DNA of 64,000 nucleotides, from the NCBI RefSeq assembly GCF_003952365.1, contig NZ_CP034443.1, forward strand, positions 4,023,001 through 4,087,000. The letters run 5' to 3'. The notes below the pieces were generated by a model. That model was not told the DNA's origin. It worked only from the letters and a program-made list of their open reading frames with translations, and made no database searches. Source of the stretch: Mesorhizobium sp. M9A.F.Ca.ET.002.03.1.2 (GTDB lineage Bacteria; Pseudomonadota; Alphaproteobacteria; Rhizobiales; Rhizobiaceae). Of the stretch, positions 8,691-17,325 are shown one piece after another (within the stretch, counting starts at the first letter, position 1; each line of letters starts with the position of its first letter). Position numbers and translations under genes: made by a program.

Positions 8691-9326
8691 TCAGCGCGTT
8701 ATGATGGTCGACGGGCGCCGGAACTCCCAGCCCTCCCGTTCCAGTTCCGGCACGCTGTGGTCCTCGCAGGGGTAGCCGACGCAGAAGTAACCGATCAGCG
8801 TCCACTCTGGCGGCGCGTCCAGGATCGTCGCCATCTCGACCGGATCCAGGATCGAGACCCAGCCCATGCCGATTCCTTCGGCGCGCGCCGCCAGCCAAAA
8901 GGTGTGGATCGCCATCACTGCCGAATATTCGATGGTCGCGGGCATCGTCAGGCGGCCGAGCCCATGCCCCTGTTCTGTCGCAAGGTCGGCGAAAACCGCG
9001 AATTGACAAGGCGCCTCGTTCAGGCCGGCGAGCTTCAGGCGCGCATAGAGCGCGGCGCGTTCGCCGCCGAACGATGCGAGCGCCTCCGCATTGCAGCGCT
9101 CGAAGCAGGCCCTGACGGCGGCGCGGCACTGCGCACTCTCGACCATGACGAAACGCCAAGGCTGGCTCAGCCCGACCGACGGCGCAAGGCTGGCTACATC
9201 AAGTAGCCGCTCCAGAACGCTTTCGGGGAGCGGTGTCGGCTTGAATCGCCTGACATCCCGCCGCCACCGGAAGAGGTTGACCAGCTCGGCGCGAAAATCG
9301 TCCGGGAATTCCGGGCCTGACGTCAT
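8691..9326 (-). CDS. bluB: 5,6-dimethylbenzimidazole synthase BluB
   Basis: BluB cleaves reduced flavin mononucleotide with oxygen to make dimethylbenzimidazole, the lower ligand of cobalamin. The 211-residue protein shows the diagnostic [17 protein letters not shown] start, the flavin-binding [15 protein letters not shown], and [38 protein letters not shown] see no cobalamin riboswitch in the short upstream gap. It lies 85 bases behind a GST gene on the same strand, separated from it by a hairpin. No other cobalamin gene is in the window. Confidence 0.95.
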   Translation of the reverse strand: MTSGPEFPDDFRAELVNLFRWRRDVRRFKPTPLPESVLERLLDVASLAPSVGLSQPWRFVMVESAQCRAAVRACFERCNAEALASFGGERAALYARLKLAGLNEAPCQFAVFADLATEQGHGLGRLTMPATIEYSAVMAIHTFWLAARAEGIGMGWVSILDPVEMATILDAPPEWTLIGYFCVGYPCEDHSVPELEREGWEFRRPSTIITR

Positions 9327-9364
9327 GGTGTCGTGCTGCCTTTGCTAGTGGAGTAGCGGAGTAC

Positions 9365-9410
9365 GGCAGTAAGGCAGTAGGGAAGGCCGCATACCTGCTG
9401 CCTTACTGCC
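9365..9410 (-). terminator. inverted repeat between the GST gene and bluB
   Basis: Thirteen-base arms GGCAGTAAGGCAG (9365-9377) and CTGCCTTACTGCC (9398-9410) enclose a 20-base loop directly after the GST stop. There is no T tract, so it may stabilise mRNA ends or be a small repeat (the GCAGTA unit recurs) rather than a true terminator. Confidence 0.5.
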
Positions 9411-10103
9411 CTATGCTGCGGCCGCCACCTTGCGGCCGAGGCCGTCATACAGGTCGAGGCAGCGCTCGAACCATTGCGCCACCAGATCGCTGTCGTCGAG
9501 CAGCCGGTAGGGCGAGGCGATGCGCGCCCATTGCAGTGCGCCGAAGACGATGTAGTCGGCAAATAGCGGTGATTGGCCGCCGATGAACGGCTGATAGGTG
9601 AGCGTCGAGCGCAACGGTTCCAGCGAGGCGCGGAAGGCGCCAAGGCCGGCGTCGCGCGCCGCCATCACCTGTTCCAGTTTCTTGCCGAAGCGCTGCTCGC
9701 GGTTCTGGCGAAAATAGGCGGCGTTAGCTTCGTCCTGCATGGCGTGGAGGTCCATGATCGCCACGGTGGTGACATAGGGGTGGATGGTCAGTTGCGACCA
9801 GCGTTCGATGAAGCGCGCCATCGCCTTGCCGCCGTCGCCGGAAAACAATGTCGGCCGCTCGGGATAGGCCTCGTCGAGATAGAGCGCGATGGCGAAGGAA
9901 TCAGCGATCACCTTGTCGCCGTCACGGATCACCGGAACGAGTTTCGAAACGCCGCCTTCAACGGTCGGCACTTCGAGAAAACGCGTCGGCACGGTCGAGA
10001 TGTCGAGCCCCTTGTGGGCGAGCGCCATCGCCGCCTTCCAGCAATGAGGGCTGAACGGGCGGGCGGCATCATGTCCGACGAGGTCATAGAGCAGAATGGT
10101 CAT
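9411..10103 (-). CDS. glutathione S-transferase family protein
   Basis: The 230-residue protein has an N-terminal thioredoxin-like GST domain (MTILLYDLVGHDAARPFSPHC, then KLVPVIRDGDKVIADSFAIALYLDEAYP with the glutathione-contacting Asp-Ser). An alpha-helical C-terminal domain follows, including FIGGQSPLFADYIVFGALQWARI. The pattern is closest to the LigE/LigF beta-etherase-like branch. The true substrate is unknown. A 22-bp palindrome lies just upstream. A second, dissimilar GST is at 57430. Confidence 0.88.
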   Translation of the reverse strand: MTILLYDLVGHDAARPFSPHCWKAAMALAHKGLDISTVPTRFLEVPTVEGGVSKLVPVIRDGDKVIADSFAIALYLDEAYPERPTLFSGDGGKAMARFIERWSQLTIHPYVTTVAIMDLHAMQDEANAAYFRQNREQRFGKKLEQVMAARDAGLGAFRASLEPLRSTLTYQPFIGGQSPLFADYIVFGALQWARIASPYRLLDDSDLVAQWFERCLDLYDGLGRKVAAAA

Positions 10104-10127
10104 TGGCGGCGGCTTCCTTGCGGTCTA

Positions 10128-10175
10128 CTAGAGCGTGTTTTGTGCGTCCGCTTGGACGCACAAAACACGCTCTAG
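10128..10175. repeat. perfect 22-bp inverted repeat upstream of the GST gene
   Basis: Arms 10128-10149 and 10154-10175 are exactly complementary (outer part CTAGAGCGTG / CACGCTCTAG) with a GCTT loop. The outer TAGAGC is shared with the repeat at 50457. It sits in the divergent gap between the GST gene and the DinB gene. Confidence 0.85.
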
Positions 10176-10297
10176 CACTTTTAAAAACTACGCATCGTGT
10201 TTTTCCGAACCGAAGGTCAGCGTAGCAAAAATCGGTACCGATTTTCGAGCCGATGCGGTAGGCACCCGAAACGGGTTTCGCGGGCCGGGAGAAGACG

Positions 10298-10810
10298 ATG
10301 AAACAGCACTTCATGATGTTTGCGGGCTACAATCAATGGGCCAATAACCGCATTTACGATGCCGCCGCCGATCTCGGCGAGGAAGAGTTCGACCGCAATG
10401 TCGGCGCTTTCTTCGGCTCGATGATGGGCACGCTCAACCATATCTTGACCGCCGATCGCATCTGGATGAGGCGCTTTACCGGCGAGGGCGACGCACCGGC
10501 CAGGCTCGACACGATCCTGCACCGCGCCTTGCCGAGCTTGCGGCTGGCGCGCGAGGCCGAGGACAAAAGGATCGTCGACTGGATCGGGAGCTTGAGCGAG
10601 AAGGCCTTGTCCGGCCGCTTCTCCTACATGACCGTCTCCGATATGCGCACCGTTTCGCAGCGGCTGGCGCCGGCGCTCGATCATTTCTTCAACCACCAGA
10701 CCCATCACCGCGGCCAGGCGCACGCGATCTTGACCATTCTTGGCCGGCCTTCGGTGGCGCTCGACCTGACGCAGTTCCAGCGCAGCGAAGAGGGGCGCCC
10801 CTTCGCCTGA
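10298..10810 (+). CDS. DinB family metal-binding protein
   Basis: The 170-residue protein is a four-helix DinB/YfiT-type fold. The probable metal-binding histidines are His48 (TLNHILTADRIW) and the pair in HFFNHQTHHRGQAH (133 and 137). It begins MKQHFMMFAGYNQWANNRIY, a common opening in this family. Members include damage-inducible proteins and thiol-dependent transferases; this one has no assigned reaction. It is monocistronic, divergent from the GST gene. Confidence 0.88.
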   Translation: MKQHFMMFAGYNQWANNRIYDAAADLGEEEFDRNVGAFFGSMMGTLNHILTADRIWMRRFTGEGDAPARLDTILHRALPSLRLAREAEDKRIVDWIGSLSEKALSGRFSYMTVSDMRTVSQRLAPALDHFFNHQTHHRGQAHAILTILGRPSVALDLTQFQRSEEGRPFA

Positions 10811-10919
10811 TTTGTGATTATCCGCGTCTATCGTGATCGAATTGAAAGCAGGTTGGAAAACCCGTCGAAGATGAGCGGCATCCGCGACGGTCATGGTCGC
10901 GAAGCGGGGTGGCCAGGCG

Positions 10920-11222
10920 TCAGGCAGCGTGTCCGCCACGGCCCCGGGCGACCGGCTTGACCGAGACTGCCGGCTGGGCCGAAGGCCAGAGAATGCCTGC
11001 CGTCATCGCGAAGGTGATCAAGGCATCGCGCGCCGCTTCGGGCGAGATTTCGCCGGCCCGTGCCGCCTCGCAGGCCTTCACGGCCGCGCCATAGCTCAGC
11101 CGCCGCCGCGATGGCGGGAACTCGGTCAGGAACTCATGCATGTCGAAGAGCGAAGCGATCATGCGCTTATGGCCGGCGCCGACGGTTAAGGCGACCGGGG
11201 TGAAGAACATCGTGTCGTGCAT
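10920..11222 (-). CDS. DUF982 domain-containing protein
   Basis: The 100-residue protein resembles the small DUF982 family of rhizobia, recognisable by the middle section VGAGHKRMIASLFDMHEFL and AAVKACEAARAGEISPEAARDALITFAMTAGI. The function is unknown. I chose the ATG at 11222, which follows GAGAGG; the open frame continues upstream but not with family-like sequence. It lies behind the helicase gene on the same strand, 156 bases away. Confidence 0.72.
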   Translation of the reverse strand: MHDTMFFTPVALTVGAGHKRMIASLFDMHEFLTEFPPSRRRLSYGAAVKACEAARAGEISPEAARDALITFAMTAGILWPSAQPAVSVKPVARGRGGHAA

Positions 11223-11378
11223 TCTGGCCTCTCGGATTGGGCGGAGGTGACGGCGGACGCCGCTCTCCGATCTGAATCGGACGCCCAGAAACGCGGATTG
11301 CGGCATCAGGTTCCATGTTGCCGGGATTTGGTTGTCGCCACCAAGTTCCGTGGCACGGGCGCCGTGCCGAAGAGGCGG

Positions 11379-13460
11379 CTATTTCCACATGTCGCGCATG
11401 CGGGCGCCAAGGTCGACGCGCACTTGCGGCTGGCGGCGCGGATCGTCCTTGGCCTGAACGCTCGCCCATGATGTCTGTTCGAAGGCGCCGAGGATCGAGG
11501 CCGGGATGAAGCGGCTGCGCGAGGCATAGACATGGCGGTCGCCGCGCGCCGCCTGGCCGTGGACGAAAAAGCGCTGCGGCATGACCAGGTGCAGGCCGTC
11601 CTTGGCCCGCGTCATCGCCACGTAGAGCAGGCGGCGCTCCTCGTCGATATCCTCCTTCGAGCCGACGCCGAGGTCGATCGGGATGCAGCCGTCGACGGTG
11701 TTGAGCACGAAAACGTTCTTCCACTCCTGGCCCTTGGCCGAATGGATGGTCGACAGGATCAGATAGTCCTCGTCGCGACGCGGCGGCCCGGCCTCGTCGC
11801 TGGTCGCATCCGGTGGATCGAGCGTCAGTTCGGTGAGGAAACGCTCGCGCGAGGCATAGCCCGAGGCGATCTGTTCGAGCTGCAAAATATCGGCCCGGCG
11901 CGTCGTCGCGTCCTCATGGATGCGCTCGAGATGCGGCTCGTACCACAGCCTGACCTGTTCGAGATCAACAGGCCATTTTCCCGATCCGGCGCGAAGCTGT
12001 GAGAACAGCGCGACGAAATCCGGCCAGTCGTCGGCGGCGCGTTGCGGCGGCCGGTAGCGCGCCAGCCCCATCGCTTCGTCGAGCGACGTCGCCATGGTGT
12101 CGACGATCTGCGAAGCCGCCGAGGGGCCGATGCCGGGCAAAAGCTGCAGCACGCGAAAACCGGCAACACGGTCGCGCGGGTTTTCGGCGAAACGCAGCAC
12201 CGCCAGCACGTCCTTGACATGGGCGGCGTCGAGGAACTTCAGCCCGCCGAACTTGACGAACGGAATGTTGCGGCGCGTCAGCTCGATCTCCAGCGGGCCG
12301 CTGTGGTGCGAGGCGCGAAACAGCACCGCCTGCGCCTTCAGCGCCGTGCCGGCTTCGCGCTCGGTCAGGATCGCCCGGCAGACATAGTTCGCCTGCTCGG
12401 CCTCGTCGCGGACGCTGACCAGCTTAGGCTTTTCGGCCGATTTGCGCTCGGACCAGAGGTTCTTGGTAAAGCGCTCCGAGGCCTCGCTGATCACCGCATT
12501 GGCGGCGGCCAGGATGGTCTCGGTCGAGCGGTAGTTGCGCTCCAGCATGACGATCTCGGCCGGTCGCGCGAACTGTTTGGGGAAGTCGAGGATATTGCGC
12601 ACTTCCGCCGCGCGAAACGAATAGATCGACTGCGCATCGTCGCCGACCACCGTCAGCCCGGATCCGTCCGGCTTGAGTGCCATGAGGATCGAGGCCTGCA
12701 GCCGGTTGGTGTCCTGGTATTCGTCGACCAGCACATGGTCGAAGCGCGCACCGAGATGCGCTGATATCTCCGGCTCGCCGGCCATCTGCGCCCAGTAGAG
12801 CAGCAGATCGTCGTAATCGAGCACGTTTTGCGCCTGCTTGGCCTCGACATATCGGGCGAACAGCGCCTTGAGCTGCTCGGCCCAGCCGGCGCACCAGGGA
12901 AACACCGAACCCAAAACCTCGCCGAGCGGCGCCTGCGCGTTGACGGCACGCGAATAGATCGCCAGGCAAGTGCCCTTGGTCGGAAAACGCCCTTCCGTCT
13001 TCGAGAAGCCAAGTTCGTGCCTGATAAGGTTCATCAAATCGGCCGAATCCTCGCGGTCATGGATGGTGAAGGCCGGATCGAGGCCGATCTCCAAAGCGTA
13101 GTCGCGCAGCAGCCTGGCGCCGATGCCATGGAACGTGCCGGCCCAGCTCAGAGCTTCGGTGATGACGGAAGCGTCTCGGCCCAGCACCTCACCGGCGATG
13201 CGCTCGACCCGCTTGGCCATTTCCGATGCGGCGCGCCGCGAAAACGTCATCAAGAGGATGCGCCTGGGATCAGCGCCTCTGACGATCAGATGCGCGACGC
13301 GATGCGCCAGCGTGCTGGTCTTGCCGGAGCCGGCGCCGGCGATCACCAGCAGCGGTCCGGCGACCGTGCCGTCGCCATGCTCGACGGCAAGGCACTGCTC
13401 GGCATTCAGCTTCGCGAGATAGGCAGGCCGGAAAGCCGAATCACGGGCAGCGAGGTTCAT
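11379..13460 (-). CDS. UvrD/Rep-family ATP-dependent DNA helicase
   Basis: The 693-residue superfamily 1A helicase has all main motifs in order: LNAEQCLAVEH (Q motif), IAGAGSGKTSTLAHR (Walker A), MTFSRRAASEMAKR (Ia), LVDEYQDTN (Walker B) and VGDDAQSIYSFRAA (III). Then come ERNYRSTETIL (IV), TIHSAKGQEWKNVFVLN (V) and EERRLLYVAMTRA (VI). It is close to UvrD/PcrA in architecture and unwinds DNA 3' to 5' in repair or replication restart. Whether it is the main UvrD or a paralogue cannot be told from this window. Confidence 0.93.
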   Translation of the reverse strand: MNLAARDSAFRPAYLAKLNAEQCLAVEHGDGTVAGPLLVIAGAGSGKTSTLAHRVAHLIVRGADPRRILLMTFSRRAASEMAKRVERIAGEVLGRDASVITEALSWAGTFHGIGARLLRDYALEIGLDPAFTIHDREDSADLMNLIRHELGFSKTEGRFPTKGTCLAIYSRAVNAQAPLGEVLGSVFPWCAGWAEQLKALFARYVEAKQAQNVLDYDDLLLYWAQMAGEPEISAHLGARFDHVLVDEYQDTNRLQASILMALKPDGSGLTVVGDDAQSIYSFRAAEVRNILDFPKQFARPAEIVMLERNYRSTETILAAANAVISEASERFTKNLWSERKSAEKPKLVSVRDEAEQANYVCRAILTEREAGTALKAQAVLFRASHHSGPLEIELTRRNIPFVKFGGLKFLDAAHVKDVLAVLRFAENPRDRVAGFRVLQLLPGIGPSAASQIVDTMATSLDEAMGLARYRPPQRAADDWPDFVALFSQLRAGSGKWPVDLEQVRLWYEPHLERIHEDATTRRADILQLEQIASGYASRERFLTELTLDPPDATSDEAGPPRRDEDYLILSTIHSAKGQEWKNVFVLNTVDGCIPIDLGVGSKEDIDEERRLLYVAMTRAKDGLHLVMPQRFFVHGQAARGDRHVYASRSRFIPASILGAFEQTSWASVQAKDDPRRQPQVRVDLGARMRDMWK

Positions 13461-13507
13461 TGCCCATCAAGCATCGTTTCTGCTTTGTTCGCAACGATGA
13501 ACTCGAC

Positions 13508-13678
13508 CTAGCGCTGAGGCTCTACCCCCATCGCCGCCGACTGCCGCCGCAGCGACTTACGATGGTCGGGTGGCGGCAACGGCACTGGATCGAAGTCGTC
13601 GGGCACCTCGTCGATGATTTCCCTGGTTATGCGGTAGGCCACGTAGACGGCGGCCCCGGCTATGAGCAGACGGATCAT
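13508..13678 (-). CDS. small single-helix membrane protein
   Basis: The 56-residue product has one N-terminal membrane segment (MIRLLIAGAAVYVAYRI) followed by an acidic, proline-rich tail (EVPDDFDPVPLPPP). A ribosome site GGAGAA precedes the ATG at 13678. The function is unknown. It diverges from the small lipoprotein at 13810, and the gap between them holds a symmetric candidate stress-sigma promoter. Confidence 0.65.
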   Translation of the reverse strand: MIRLLIAGAAVYVAYRITREIIDEVPDDFDPVPLPPPDHRKSLRRQSAAMGVEPQR

Positions 13679-13700
13679 GATTTTCTCCAATTGGTATGGA

Positions 13701-13727
13701 GGAACCGGAGAGGCAGCGTTTTGTTCC
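13701..13727. promoter_or_regulatory. symmetric candidate EcfG/RpoE2-type promoter for two divergent small genes
   Basis: GGAAC (13701-13705) and GTTCC (13723-13727) are separated by 17 bases. On each strand this reads as GGAAC-N18-TT, the pattern I recall for the rhizobial general stress sigma factor RpoE2/EcfG. The minus-strand start at 13678 is about 25 nt past the -10 side; the plus-strand start at 13810 is about 85 nt past it. Confidence 0.5.
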
Positions 13728-13809
13728 CCCGCTCCCCAAAGGCCCCGAGCGAGGCCTGAGCGTGCAACCAAATCGGCACCGCCTCGTTGCCCGATGACAG
13801 GAGGTTGCG

Positions 13810-13983
13810 ATGAACAAGCTCTCAATCTTGCTGGCTTTAGCCGCAGCCTTGGCTGTGGCGGCTTGCGACAACAATATCCCGCCGACGAAGGCCCCTGGCA
13901 CGGCCGATCAAAACCCGCAGGTCGACCCTGCGCCGAACTCAATGTCAGGCGGTGATCAACCCGGCACGCCGCCGGCACAGTGA
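13810..13983 (+). CDS. small lipoprotein
   Basis: The 57-residue product begins MNKLSILLALAAALAVAAC, an almost ideal lipoprotein signal with lipobox AVAAC (Cys19). It ends in a Pro/Asp/Gly-rich tail (APGTADQNPQVDPAPNSMSG). A strong AGGAGGT site lies 5 nt before the ATG. It is too short to assign a function. It is divergent from the small membrane protein at 13678 and may share its promoter. Confidence 0.75.
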   Translation: MNKLSILLALAAALAVAACDNNIPPTKAPGTADQNPQVDPAPNSMSGGDQPGTPPAQ

Positions 13984-14334
13984 AGGAAAATGGCCGGCGC
14001 CGCTTGGGAGGAGAGCGATGACGCCGGCCAGGCGGGTATCAGGTCCGCCGCACACCTAGACATAGCTGAGTCTTCCCCTCGCGTCATGGTGCGATCGCAG
14101 AAGACAACCGACCTGCACGAGCAATCAACTGACAAATGCGCAATTTTCGGATGCGGGAAGTCGATGCTCGCCAGGCGCTGTCATCGCGCCGTCGCAGCAG
14201 GTTCCGGGCCAACTTGGAGTTGGCCTCTGATCCGGCGAGGCCGGCGATCCGCCGCCAGCCATTTTCATGCCTTATCAGGCCAACCGGCGCTCAAGGTCTT
14301 GCGAAGCCCTGACGTCCCGTGCAAAAGCGCGACC
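13984..14334. other. 351-base gap without a recognised gene
   Basis: The frame of the following ABC-F gene stays open through this stretch, but the sequence does not look like an ABC-F extension, and no good start or ribosome site for a longer protein is seen. No repeat, RNA or promoter could be identified with confidence. Confidence 0.5.
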
Positions 14335-16212
14335 ATGCTGATCATCAACGACCTTTCGCTCCGCATGGCCGGGCGCCTGCTTCTCGACCATGCCTCGCTG
14401 ACCTTGCCGGCCGGCAGCAAGGCAGGCCTTGTCGGCCGCAACGGCACCGGCAAGACCACCTTGTTCAAGGCGATCACCGGCGATCTCGCTTCCGAGACCG
14501 GCTCGATCAGCTTGCCGAAGAACACGCGCATCGGCCAGGTGGCGCAGGAAGCGCCCGGCACCGAGGAGCCGCTGATCGAGATCGTGCTCAAGGCCGACCT
14601 TGAACGGAGCGCACTGCTCGAAGAGGAAATGACGGCGACCGACCCGCATCGCATCGCCGACATCCATATGCGGCTGGCCGATATCGACGCTCATTCGGCC
14701 GAGTCGCGCGCCGCCACAATCTTGGCCGGCCTCGGCTTCGACGATGAGGCGCAGCGGCGCCCGGCCTCGTCCTTCTCCGGCGGCTGGCGCATGCGCGTGG
14801 CGCTGGCGGCAGTGCTGTTTGCCGAGCCCGATCTTCTGCTGCTCGACGAGCCGACCAACTATCTCGACCTCGAAGGCACGCTGTGGCTGGAAAACTACGT
14901 GTCGAAATATCCGCACACGGTGCTTCTGATCTCTCACGACCGCGACCTGCTCAACCGCGCCGTCAATTCGATCGTCCATCTCGACCAGAAGAAACTGACC
15001 TTGTGGCGCGGCGGCTACGACCAGTTCGAGCGGCAATACACCGAGCAGCGCGAATTGCAGGAGAAGGGCCGCGTCAAGCAGGAAGCCGCGCGCAAGCACA
15101 TGGAATCCTTCGTCGAACGCTTCCGCGCCAAGGCCTCGAAGGCAAGGCAAGCGCAGTCGCGCATCAAGGCGCTGGAGAAAATGAAGCCGATCGCCGCGAT
15201 CGTGAACGACACGGTGCGGCCGTTCTCCTTTCCCGAGCCGGTGAAGACCGTGGCCTCACCGATCATCGCGCTCAACAACGTCGGTGTCGGCTATGTCGAG
15301 GGTGAGCCGATCCTGAAGAAGATGACGCTGCGCATCGATGCCGACGACCGCATCGCGTTGCTTGGCGCCAACGGCAATGGCAAGTCGACCTTCGCCAAAT
15401 TGCTGTCCGGCCGCCTGAAGCAGGAAACCGGCACCATGACGGTGGCGCCCGGCCTGAAGGTGGCGATCTTCGCCCAGCATCAGCTCGACGATCTCAGGCC
15501 GAACGAAAATGCCTATGAGCATGTCCGCCGGCTGATGCCTGAAGCGCCGGAATCGAAGGTGCGCGGCCGCGTCGCCCAGTTCGGCCTCACCACCGAGAAG
15601 ATGAACACCGCCGCCAAGGATCTGTCCGGCGGCGAGAAGGCGCGGCTCTTGATGGGGCTGTCGGCCTTCGAGGGGCCGAACCTGTTTATCCTTGACGAGC
15701 CGACCAACCATCTCGATATCGACAGCCGCGAATCGCTGATCCATGCGCTGAACGAGTTTCCCGGCGCCGTCATCCTGATCTCGCACGACCGCCATCTGCT
15801 CGAGGCGACGGCCGACCGGCTGTGGCTGGTCAAGGACGGCGCGGTCAACCCCTACGACGGCGACCTCGATGACTACAAGACGCTGGTCACCGGCGTGTCC
15901 GGCGACCGCCGCGGCAAGCGCGAGGCGGAAAAAGCTTCGAAGGCCGACCGCCGCCGCGATGCGGCCGCGCGCCGCGCCGCCTTCGAGCCGCTGGCCAAGG
16001 AAATCCGTGCCACCGAAGCGCTGATGGACCGCATCCGCAAGCGCATTGACGGCATCGAGGACGAGCTCGCCAATCCGGCGGTCTATGAAAAGGATCCGTC
16101 GACGGCGACGCGGCTGGCCAAGGAGCGCTCGCAGCTTTCCCAGACGCTGGCCGCCCATGAGGAGAAATGGCTGTCGATGTCGGCCGAATACGAGGAAGGC
16201 AGGGCGGAGTAG
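14335..16212 (+). CDS. ABC-F family ATP-binding protein
   Basis: The 625-residue soluble protein has two ATPase domains and no membrane segment, as in Uup/EttA-type ABC-F factors that act on ribosomes. Domain 1 has GRNGTGKTT, signature FSGGWRMR and LLLDEPTNYLDL. Domain 2 has GANGNGKST, LSGGEKARL and LDEPTNHLDI. The linker between them is rich in Arg/Lys (RFRAKASKARQAQSRIK), and the C-terminus is a charged coiled coil. The ATG at 14335 starts MLIINDLSLRMAGR, the normal family opening. Confidence 0.92.
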   Translation: MLIINDLSLRMAGRLLLDHASLTLPAGSKAGLVGRNGTGKTTLFKAITGDLASETGSISLPKNTRIGQVAQEAPGTEEPLIEIVLKADLERSALLEEEMTATDPHRIADIHMRLADIDAHSAESRAATILAGLGFDDEAQRRPASSFSGGWRMRVALAAVLFAEPDLLLLDEPTNYLDLEGTLWLENYVSKYPHTVLLISHDRDLLNRAVNSIVHLDQKKLTLWRGGYDQFERQYTEQRELQEKGRVKQEAARKHMESFVERFRAKASKARQAQSRIKALEKMKPIAAIVNDTVRPFSFPEPVKTVASPIIALNNVGVGYVEGEPILKKMTLRIDADDRIALLGANGNGKSTFAKLLSGRLKQETGTMTVAPGLKVAIFAQHQLDDLRPNENAYEHVRRLMPEAPESKVRGRVAQFGLTTEKMNTAAKDLSGGEKARLLMGLSAFEGPNLFILDEPTNHLDIDSRESLIHALNEFPGAVILISHDRHLLEATADRLWLVKDGAVNPYDGDLDDYKTLVTGVSGDRRGKREAEKASKADRRRDAAARRAAFEPLAKEIRATEALMDRIRKRIDGIEDELANPAVYEKDPSTATRLAKERSQLSQTLAAHEEKWLSMSAEYEEGRAE

Positions 16213-16217
16213 CGGCG

Positions 16218-16415
16218 ATGTCAACAAAACTGTGGATCAAAGCTGCCAAGGTTTTGGCGATCAATTCCGAAGCTGTCGTAAAATGCCCTGAATGTGGAGA
16301 CGGCAATCTGCTGGTCATCGATGCCGGGGCAGGGACAACCCATGTCGAGCGCCATATGCATTGCCCGAAATGCGGTGCCCACAATGCGCTGCTCAAGAGT
16401 GTTGGCGACACATAA
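16218..16415 (+). CDS. small zinc-ribbon protein
   Basis: The 65-residue product has two Cys-x2-Cys knuckles, CPEC and CPKC, separated by about 25 residues, suggesting one bound zinc. The function is unknown. Its ATG is 6 bases after the ABC-F stop, so it may be co-transcribed. An open frame reaching back into abcF is ignored. Confidence 0.6.
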   Translation: MSTKLWIKAAKVLAINSEAVVKCPECGDGNLLVIDAGAGTTHVERHMHCPKCGAHNALLKSVGDT

Positions 16416-16481
16416 CCAGCTCAAGGTGACAGTGGCCGAAGTGCGCAGCGATCCGGAAGCAGCGATCCAGAGTGAGACTTG

Positions 16482-16738
16482 CCTCTGGCCCTACACCTGG
16501 TCGTCCGAGGCAGTTAGATTGCCCCTATGAATCACCAACCCAACCTCGGCCGTTCGGCCTGTCCGCATGATTGCCCGTCGACCTGCGCGCTCGAGGTCGA
16601 GCTGCTCGACGACAACAGCATCGGCCGCGTCCACGGCGCCAAGGCCAATACGTATATATCAGGCGTCATCGGCGCCAAGGTCGCCCGTTACGCCGCCGCG
16701 TCCATCATCCCGAGCGCTTGCTGTAGCCACTGGTGCGC
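16482..16738 (+). pseudogene. decayed 5' copy of the molybdopterin oxidoreductase gene
   Basis: From 16482 the sequence matches the region starting at 18111: first about 45 bases of leader (TCTGGCCCTACAC shared), then the first about 70 codons. Compared with the intact gene, the fourth iron-sulfur cysteine is changed (GVIG for GVIC, TGC to GGC). One base is lost near 16692 (TACGCCGCCGCG versus TACGCCGACCGCG), shifting the frame, and an AAG became TAG. The similarity fades after about 16738. The old start is the ATG at 16527. No functional product is expected. Confidence 0.88.
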
Positions 16739-16920
16739 TTGGCGTCAGCACCTGATGGCTGCTGACAGCGTCGAATGCACGTGGACACAAGCGAAGGGCG
16801 GCCTCGGTAACATTACCGCGAGCCTGTAACGTTCGCCGTCGCTGGCACGAACAACGGACCGTATCCTCATGTCCGCCATGGCGGGATTACTTGCCCGCCG
16901 ACACCTTCAGGAGTCAAGAA

Positions 16921-17316
16921 ATGCTAGACCGTCGCACCTTCCTCATAGGCCTGACCGCAATATCGGGCCTCGCCTCGGCCCCGGCGGCGCTGGCTGCCAG
17001 CCGGATGGCCTACACACGGCAGGCCTTCGAAGAGGCGCAAAAGGCAGGCAAGCCGATCCTGGTCGAGATCACCGCCAGCTGGTGTCCGATCTGCAAGGCG
17101 CAGAAGCGGGTGCTCGGCCAGTTGCTGCCTGCGCCCGAGCACGCAAACCTGGCCGTTTTCGAAGTCGATTTCGATTCCCAAAAAGAGGTTGTTCGGGCTC
17201 TTGGTGCGCGGATGCAGAGCACGCTGATCACCTTCAAGGGCGCAACGGAAGTCGGTCGGCTTGTTGGCGTGACCAAGGCGGATGCCATCAAGCAATTGCT
17301 TGATAAAACGATCTGA
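16921..17316 (+). CDS. exported thioredoxin-family protein
   Basis: The 131-residue protein has a Tat-like signal (LDRRTFLIGLTAISGLASA) and a thioredoxin fold with the redox pair in WCPIC (Cys55, Cys58). It probably reduces or isomerises disulfides in the periplasm. CAGGAGT precedes the ATG at 16921. The CcdA gene begins 9 bases after its stop, so electrons for it probably come across the membrane from CcdA. Both genes lie between the broken and intact copies of a molybdopterin oxidoreductase. Confidence 0.85.
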   Translation: MLDRRTFLIGLTAISGLASAPAALAASRMAYTRQAFEEAQKAGKPILVEITASWCPICKAQKRVLGQLLPAPEHANLAVFEVDFDSQKEVVRALGARMQSTLITFKGATEVGRLVGVTKADAIKQLLDKTI

Positions 17317-17325
17317 GCGGTGGCG

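Noticed and set aside
9327..9410. Cobalamin riboswitch for bluB
   Set aside because: The upstream gap is too short and contains only a simple inverted repeat, without the B12-box consensus.
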